Source: Adiantum capillus-veneris
Lineage: Eukaryota > Streptophyta > Polypodiopsida > Polypodiales > Pteridaceae
Reading direction: 5' to 3'
Assembly: GCA_014529385.2 (NCBI GenBank)
Contig: CM043944.1
Location: 168,339,740-168,403,739 of the forward strand
DNA: 64,000 nucleotides
Of the stretch, positions 56,990 through 64,000 are shown one piece after another; positions within the stretch are counted from its first letter, which is position 1; every line of letters starts with the position of its first letter. Made by a program: the position numbers and the translations under genes. The notes below the pieces were generated by a model. The model was given only the letters and a program-made list of their open reading frames with translations. It did no database searches and was not told the DNA's origin.

Positions 56990-57955
56990 CGGCCACCCAA
57001 CCCATTCTAATCTTATTGTAGGACTAGCAAGAACCTCACATTAATTGTCAATATGAGGAATGTAGTAGATCTAACTAGGGCATGGTGGCAAACAAGGAGT
57101 TTTCAAATTCCTCGAAAACAATATCTGTGCAAGCTACAATTTGACGCTCTTACTTAAACGATCCCAAATCACCAAAGTCTAGTCTATGAATAATTGTCAA
57201 TCTTTATTATTTCGATGGCAAACCAAAATCCAAATGCAGCCAATATTGTTGTAATGAAAAAGAGAACTAGTATGGCCAATCGTATGGTCTCAAAAACTTC
57301 AACTAGTGGGCAGATGCAAAAAGGAAACTAGTATCTAACCCTTACTCTAACAGGTCATGAAAATCATTGTTTAAAATATTCCAGTACTTAGGAATGAGAA
57401 GATCTATCCTGTGAAATTGAAAATTCTTCAATCTCATACCCAAATCTCAAGATACAACATCAAACAGCTTGTAGGCACTTGTCGCCAACAAACTTAAGAA
57501 ATAGCATGCGAGGCTTGCATCAATTGGACGAGCCTTCCTCTAGCAATACGTGGAAGAAATTGTAATTGAAATGTGTCAATGTATGTGGGAGGAAAGATTA
57601 GCTAAAGATCACAAATACACATGCATAATGTTGTACTCTCAAACATGTTCTTCTCTTTAATCAACTTGTAAAATAAGTTTAAAAAGTGGCATTTATACTT
57701 CGGTCCTTGGTCATAAGTGAATGAATATTTAGCAAAATAATAGAAATAAGAAGTAATAGATACAATTTGAATGCTTGTAGCCCTGACACAATGACAAATG
57801 ACTCATAATAACATCTGTAATAATAATAAAAATACAATTCGAGTGGACAACTTGACATTGGTTGATGATCCTAAATTAATGGAAAATTGAGAAGCTCATG
57901 ATCTTCTATTAGAAAATATTATCTATTGGGATTGCCGCTAATGTTCACCCCCTAT
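56990..57955 (-). repeat. non-coding repeat copy A, LTR-like
   Basis: It is collinear with 58290-59172 at perhaps 65-70% identity: shared blocks CTTATTGTAG, ATWGTCAAT, GCATGG, ACACATGC, TTTATAC and TGATACAAT. It lies directly 3' (minus sense) of the gene fragment at 57952-58146, after a GGGGGTG tract. Confidence 0.4.
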
Positions 57956-58146
57956 TTAGACATGTCATTCCTTAACATGAGGGTTTCTAGGCTACATGCA
58001 TTCTCTCTTCTTTGTATGTGCTTCAAAGCATATTTATGCAAAGCTTCTTGTCCTTCTTTGACATGTATTCTCTTGTGACAATTTTGTAGCTCAATGGCAA
58101 AGTACACCACAAATCTAGCACTTATGTTCAATAGGGCAGGCCCCAA
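57952..58146 (-). pseudogene. fragment of the coiled-coil family, C-terminal part
   Basis: It reads LLNISARFVVYFAIELQNC followed by a charged tail (KEGQEALHKYALKHIQRREN). It matches the C-terminal part of the remnant at 59200-61073 (VINNLTARFIGYSSIELKNK), so both derive from one family. Confidence 0.45.
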
Positions 58147-58289
58147 AACTCACCCTTGTCCTGAATGTGAAAAAACTTGTGTATAAGGCCTCCTTGGATG
58201 TTTGCATGAATGAAGATGGTAGGAACATGATCCTGGCATAAAATCCAATAGAGGATTTTGTTGATATGTTGCTATGGATGGGTTTCCTA

Positions 58290-59172
58290 ACCTCACTCTT
58301 ATCTTATTGTAGACATAGCGAGAACCACAAACATAATCGTCAATCCATGGGACGAAGCTGACTCAACTAGTGCATGGAGGCTACAAGAGGGTGTCAATCT
58401 CTTTAAAAAAAACAGACAACTCGTATCTAACACAAGATACACTCAAATGACCTAAGTCATCAAAAGCTAGTCGCTAATTGACAAGAAAACCATGATCGTT
58501 AAAACATCAAACCACATCCGAATGCTACGAAACTTCTAGGACAAGTATATAAGACCTAAGCACACATGCTTATGGTCTCAAATCTCACTTTCAATGAAGT
58601 GAAAAAAATGTGATTATTAACAGTAGTAAGATTTTGACCTAGTTGTTTCTGACCCCAAATGCATCTATATGATTAGCAATGATGCCCCAATACCCGTCTA
58701 TGCTTACTTTGTGATTTCTTAGCTTAAATTCCTACTTATGATGAAACTAGGCCACGGGTTGGCAACGTCCAAAGCTACGATTTACCATGATATGTTTACG
58801 TCAATGTGTAGAGCTCTTACCTGTGGTTGCAACGCAACAGACGTAAGCTCACGCTGTGTATTTCCTAAGCTGGAGAAGGAGAGAAATGAGCACCGTAAGC
58901 TCACGCTGGGTATTTCCTATCCAAAAACTTGAAAATAAATTTATAAATTGGTCTTTATACCTTAGTCAAGGTTTCTTTGGTCAAAAACTAATCCTCTAGG
59001 AGCTCTAACTAAGGATAAATTGATACAATCTGGAAGCTTATAGCTCCGGCTCATAGATTACAATATCCACTCATTCAATAGGATTTACAACATTCCCAAT
59101 TTATCAAAAGAATAAGTTTTTTTACAATAAAGCTCCCAAAAAATGTTACATGGGTTAGCTTACTACTAACAT
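58290..59172 (-). repeat. non-coding repeat copy B, LTR-like
   Basis: Second copy of the sequence at 56990-57955, with an extra segment at 58600-58925 that itself holds a duplicated GTAAGCTCACGCTGKGTATT (58843, 58893). On the minus strand it begins TGTTAGTAG directly after the G tract, like an LTR after a polypurine tract. Confidence 0.4.
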
Positions 59173-59173
59173 C

Positions 59174-59193
59174 CCCCCCCCCCCCCCCCCCCC
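59174..59193 (-). other. G tract (minus strand), possible polypurine tract
   Basis: C19-20 on the plus strand, between the end of the coiled-coil gene remnant and the LTR-like repeat B. Confidence 0.35.
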
Positions 59194-59199
59194 TTCAAC

Positions 59200-61073
59200 T
59201 GTGTCGTCCCTTGACGCAGTTTCATGGACTGAAATAGTCTTCGGGTTGACAGCGGCTGGCGAGGCAGTCTTTAAGAGCTTGAAGCACTTTTTGATATCGG
59301 ATACGTTGTTCTTTCTCAGGGACTTGAAAAAACTAGATAGTAACTTTATTCTTTAGTTCTATGGATGAATATCCGATGAACCTTGCTGTTAAATTGTTTA
59401 TCACTGGTCTGAAAATCTTTGTATGCCATGTAAAGAACCCGGTGTAAAAAGATTCTTTGAATGCCAACATATTTCTCGATAGCAAGAACATGCATCTGGC
59501 ATAGATGCCATAAAGGAATTCTTCTGAAGGTTGCCCACTCAAATCATAGCATAATCCTTGGTTCTAAAAAGAATATCCATGGGGCTCCTGCTTGTTCAAG
59601 CTCATGAAAAACCTGGGTACATGTGAGTAGTATTCTGTAGATTTTAAAAAGCATAGCAAACAAGAGATCAAGGAGGCTCCTGAAAAATTTCATGAAGCCC
59701 AGTAGGGTTTTCACCACGTATTCTTCAGTTGCCTGTCCTTTCTCTGGAGTTGGCAGTTTCAGGTAGTTAAGCCAAGTCGGCCTTTTCTTCTTTAGTGCTT
59801 CATGTGCTTGCCACGTCCTTACCCTTGGTAGAGGAGAGAATATTGGATCCTTCTGTATTGATGCTGGTGATCTTGTAAACAAGATGAGATGCCTTGAGTT
59901 TTTGTTGAGCCAATTTTTCCTCCATGTGGGGTGGAGAGCATCTGACCCCTGTTCTTGCATATCCTTGTAGAGTCTTTCTTTTACTTGTAATAGCTCCACC
60001 TTTATCAAAGGATAAGGCATCAATTGTTGATGCCAGTGAGAATCGATTTGAATGGGAGTGAGATGAGTTACATTGACAGAGTGAAGAACCCTTAACTCCC
60101 AATCCATAGCCTCTTTCCATTCAACATCCATTTTGTGAACAATCTGCTCTTTAAGTGCATCCTCTTCAACTTTAGAGAGCTAGTCCATTGGCACTTGCTC
60201 CTCCTTTGTGATTCGTACATGGAATTCAAAACTTCCTGTCTGCTCTTCAATTGGTTGTGTTTCCATTTCTGCAAAGGATATTGACGATATCTCTAGATTC
60301 GGTTGTTTAGATGTACCTGACTCCTCCTGAGTTTCCACATTTCCTTCTCTTAGCAAACTGATTGGATTTCTTCAATACCGCTATCTCTTTAAGTAATTGC
60401 TCTTCCCTTTGCATACACATTAGAGCGAGGTCCCTTCTTTGTTCTTGTTCTAGCTTCAACTCAAGTTCCAAGTCTTTGTTTCTCTTTTCTAAAGTCTTGT
60501 AAACTTCATCAGTCCCCTCAAGAGTGAAGCCACTGCTAGGTTTTTCCATATTTGCTTTAGAAATGCCGCTTGGTCATTGATTCTCTGCTCTGAGTATTGC
60601 AAAGATGCATTTACTACATTCAACTATACTTGGATTTTGTACTGAATGAGTAGTGCTCATAAGTTCATTTGTTACTTCAGTCAGCTGGTGGTCCTTGCTT
60701 TTATAGGCATCCGATAACTTTGTCCCCTAATTCTTCGATTTCCTTCTGTTGCTTTTCCTTAGATGCTTTGGTGTTGTTCTGCTTTGTTCTTGAGCTCTTT
60801 GATTTTGCCTTGAATATTTTCAATGATATTCATCCTGTCTTCAAGCGTGCCTTGGAGAGCAGCGATCACCTGTTCAAGTTCTTGAGCTTTAGCACTGTGG
60901 CTAAGAGCTGTTGTTCGTATTTTCTCCATCATTAGTTGCATCTGCTTTGTATATTCATTAACTTGGGTGATAACTTCATCCGTTGTTTCCCACTCTTTGG
61001 ATTCTGCTTGAGGTTCTTTAGAAGTTCCAACCTCATCTTTTGAGGTGAAACAAAATGATGATTTACAAGCCAA
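59200..61073 (-). pseudogene. decayed coiled-coil protein gene, unknown family
   Basis: Read right to left over several frames. MACKSSFCFTSKDEVG.. leads into a heptad-rich helix (QLMMEKIRTTALSHSAKAQE.., GTLEDRMNIIENIQGKIKEL), then a second helix (KTLEKRNKDLELELKLEQEQ.., EEQLLKEIAVLKKSNQ). A basic 195-codon ORF (59544-60131) follows. The C-terminal part has RCMFLLSRNMLAFKESFYTG, FFTWHTKIFRPVINN and TARFIGYSSIELKN, ending VPEKEQRIRYQKVLQALKDC. Total about 620 codons with multiple breaks. It could be a gag-only retroelement protein; I cannot assign it. Confidence 0.45.
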
Positions 61074-61501
61074 TTTTGCACAAAAGTAAATAATCGTGTC
61101 TATTTACAGTAGTTGAATTTTATGCTTGAAAAAACTATTTTATGACCTACACATCTTCATTACATCTAAAACAAGTCCTAAAATGAGTTTGGTAAGCTCT
61201 GGTCATGTCGGCATCACTTTGTGCTCTTGTCGACTCTGAAATCACCGGTTTTTGTTACCACTTGGTGTGTAGGTGAAACAAAATGATGATTTACAAGCCA
61301 ATTTTGCACAAAAGTAAATAATCGTGTCTATTTACAGTAGTTGAATTTTATGCTTGAAAAAACTATTTTATGACCTACACATTTTCATTACATCTAAAAC
61401 AAGTCCTAAAATGAGTTTGGTAAGATCTGGTCATGTCGGTATCACTTTGTGCTCTTGTCGACTCTGAAATCACCGGTTTTTGTTACCACTTGTTGTGTAG
61501 A
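61042..61501 (+). repeat. tandem duplication of about 230 bp
   Basis: AGGTGAAACAAAATGATGAT through CCGGTTTTTGTTACCACTTG occurs at 61042-61271 and 61272-61501, with only a few differences. The left copy overlaps the start of the coiled-coil gene. On the minus strand each copy begins with TGGTAACAAAAACCGG, which could be a non-standard primer site. Confidence 0.9.
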
Positions 61502-63200
61502 GTTGTTTGGTCACTGCTGAAGACATGGACTTGTTCGCTACATAGTTATGATGCTACTCATCCAATTTGGGCTCATTCGGAGTTAGTTTGACTCCATATG
61601 TCAAAATTGACGCTTTGTAGTATTCGAGTTGTTTTGTGCTATTAGAGAACTTTCCTTGATTGTTTTCTTGAAACCATCTAGGTACATTGTGGTATAGACC
61701 TTGTCTATAAGCTGCCTGTGGAGTCAAAATTCAATTCTGGCATGTGGCAAAAACCTAGATTATTTACTTGGGGACCCCCTCGACCCCTGCCAAATGGTCA
61801 TCTAATGATATGGAAGTGTTATATTATCTAGGGGCATGCTACGATTCAAATCTTGTCCAATTTGGTTGAGCTGACAGGCCGTTATGGTCGTTTTTGTGTT
61901 CTAGGAAATTGTACACAGCTTGGACTCTAGGGTTTTTTCTAGGCTAGACCTGCTACCGGACTGCATAGAAATGTTCTTTGATGAGTTTGTAACTTACCCC
62001 TCATGTCTCGTGTGAAGTGATGCTAAGAATGGGTGACTGTGGACTCCGAAAATCGTGCACGAAGAAGGTAAAGAGCTCTCTTCTCCAAGAGTGACTAGTA
62101 AAAATGAGGTGATTTTGGGCTACCTAAGATATCTCTACTCGGACTTCCCAAGCTACTATCCACCAGATTCCCCTGTTAGTCCTAATAGGCCATGAAATCA
62201 ATGTTAGACTTGAAAATTTCCTCAATCGAACTCCGTTAGCTCATTCTGCAAGAATTTGCAAAAATAGGCTTTGACAACCTAATTTAGGCTTCCTGCTTTC
62301 GTTTGTTGTTTTGATCAAAAAATTTTGTGCATGTGCATCTTGTTCTTCTGATCATTAGTGTATCTTCAGTTTCTCCAACTGAGCTCATTTGCTATTTATT
62401 ATTAATTATTGTTTTATTGAAAAAATCAAAGAAAATAATAAATTGCAATGAAAAAGCAAATTGAAAGATCAACAATTAAGAAAATCCATTGAAAAACACT
62501 ATTTTATTACTTTTTGGTGGATTTCTCCATTTTTAAGCTCCAATATCAAGAAAAATTGATGAAAATAAACAAAAGGTCTACTTTTTGATATAATTTCTGA
62601 TAGTATATACAATATTTATGCTCATTGGGAGATGTTATCAGTTGAAATTCCCCTTTTGATGATTTTTAAGGGCATTCTTAGGTAATTTTACAAAAACCAC
62701 ACGTTAACATCCAACTTTTTCCTCCCTCTTCAAACATTGCCCTTAATTAATAAAGTTTCCTTCCACCCCCTCCTAGATAGAGTACTCCTGGACGACTGTG
62801 TAATGGGTTGAACAACCGTGTCTATGCATAGCCGTGGTTGGCTCTATCATGCTTTGAAGGTCATTGGAATTCAAATCAGTATGCGGTGCAAGAGTTGGGT
62901 CTTGAGTAGTTAACTCAAGGGTTTCCGTGGTCGAGGTTTCTTGTTGATGTTTTCTTAATAGCAGATCTTATAATTTATGTGCTCTTTGCCTGATTGTACC
63001 ATTTGGATGCTTTGGCACACTGGTTTCTTGAGCTATTGGTAACAATGATGACGGTTGCTGAGATTTAACTCTCGATTGGTATTTTGGTTTTCTGTTGATG
63101 AGCTGTTGTGTTGGAGTTTTTTGAGATGTAACCTTCCACTGATTCATCGGCTATACAATTTGTGGAAAGATAAAGGCTCTTTTGGTTTCCAAACCCATCT
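61502..63200. other. non-coding stretch, possible LTR or leader
   Basis: No ORF of note and no repeat found. If the TGGTAAC motif is a primer site, this would be the 5' LTR of the coiled-coil element, but no matching LTR copy is visible. Confidence 0.3.
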
Positions 63201-63204
63201 AGTG

Positions 63205-64000
63205 CTAGTTTCTCTTTTGAAAGATGTTTTTCTCTGATTTGTTAGATGTGAAACTTTCTTCAGTATGGTAGATGAGATTCTGGGCACCCAAATTTGAGAT
63301 GGATTGTGCCTTGATTTGTGCTTTTGGTACCCAAATCTGCCTGACTCCTTGCATGCTCCTTGTAGCATTTGCTTGTTTAGGGGTTGACATAGATTGATTA
63401 TTCCCTAGTTTCTTTTGTGGGCGACCTCTTTTCCATTCCTCTTTGCTTGGTGCAATTGGAACTAAGAGTTATCCTCCTTTAAGTGATAGCTTGAGTTGAT
63501 TGGTGTCCCAATCTGGTACAACCTTGTATGTTCGCATCCACGAGACTCCAAGAATCATTGTTTAATTCATATGTTCATGTCGTATGCATATAAATTGATG
63601 AGGGTATGAAAATCCATTTACTATCACATTCAAGTTAACCACTCACAATGCCGGTGTTGGGTTTTTGTTGCATCGTTTGATAGAAGATATTCTCGATGCT
63701 AAAGACTAATTCATAGCTTTCTTGTAAGTGGAATAGCTGACTGCATTCATTCGAGCTCTAATATCTACTAATGCATTTGTGCTATGATTGTTCAGTTGTA
63801 CTGTGATGCAAAGGTCAATTCCATTCAACCATTTATCATCCGTTGATACTGCATCATTTTGTGATTCCCATTTAGTTGGTTCCAAAGTGTTGATGAGAAT
63901 AGGTGTTTGTTGATTCCCTAAAGTAGCTTTCCTTTTGAGTACTCAAAGTTGAGCTTCCTCTTGAGCTTAATCAATAACCTGTTGTGCTGTCGTTTAATCT
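63205..64000 (-). pseudogene. retroelement aspartic protease fragment, runs off the window
   Basis: Read right to left: STNALVDIRARMNAVSYSTY at about 63740-63790 corresponds to the protease active site, with Arg where Gly is expected (D-I-R). Then FSYPHQFICIRHEHMN and MILGVSWMRTYKVVPDWD match the ILGxxWL hallmark near 63480-63580. The downstream part includes two WVP(K/R) segments (RQIWVPKAQ and a frame-shifted relative). Several stops occur. RT is not found to the left. Confidence 0.5.

Overview
The window looks like intergenic DNA from a large, repeat-dominated land-plant genome. It carries Ty1/copia and Ty3/gypsy elements primed by plant initiator-Met tRNA (TGGTATCAGAGC-type sites), chromodomain integrases, long CT/CA/AT microsatellites, and no recognisable host gene, tRNA or rRNA. 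A Penelope-like element (PLE) is also present. PLEs are essentially unknown in flowering plants, so a fern, lycophyte or conifer is more likely; a fern such as Ceratopteris is my guess, not something the sequence proves.

Layout. 1-8064: a tandem PLE arrangement. Two copies of a long direct repeat (offset 5823 bp) flank a decayed reverse transcriptase, an antisense 171-codon ORF with its own TATA box, and a promoter plus short first exon. 8065-23504: a CA microsatellite junction, then a Ty3/gypsy chromovirus (gypsy-1, LTRs about 2.9 kb). Its gag appears to start in an exon inside the LTR. An intact-bordered copia element (copia-1, 12046-17169, duplication GCTAC) sits inside it. 23505-27690: an opposite-strand gypsy (gypsy-2) whose integrase is cut by gypsy-1, followed by its probable 5' LTR to about 30160. 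30320-35433: copia-2, same family as copia-1, duplication TTATG. 36578-38600: 5' end of a minus-strand LTR element. 38609-42330: pieces of a different gypsy lineage (gypsy-3), interrupted by other LTR fragments and carrying a duplicated integrase with a 43-nt palindrome. 42340-48560: non-coding decayed DNA with local tandem repeats and long G tracts. 48577-52168: a segment bounded by 72-bp inverted repeats that holds a minus-strand gypsy gag and LTR (gypsy-4). 53-55.3 kb: microsatellites. 55309-56000: an LTR followed by two unrecognised ORFs. 57-61.5 kb: minus-strand remnants of an unrecognised coiled-coil protein family, each remnant followed by a G tract and a shared non-coding repeat. 63.2-64 kb: a minus-strand retroelement aspartic protease.

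No coding region looks fully intact except possibly small ORFs. The parts most worth a second look are the two cases where the first coding exon lies inside a terminal repeat (PLE and gypsy-1), the antisense PLE ORF, possible pre-gag ORFs in both chromoviruses, reciprocal C-to-T stop codons in the two copia copies, the microsatellite junction that removed a promoter, and the unassigned coiled-coil family. The layering gives an order of events: gypsy-2, then gypsy-1 into it, then copia-1 into gypsy-1.
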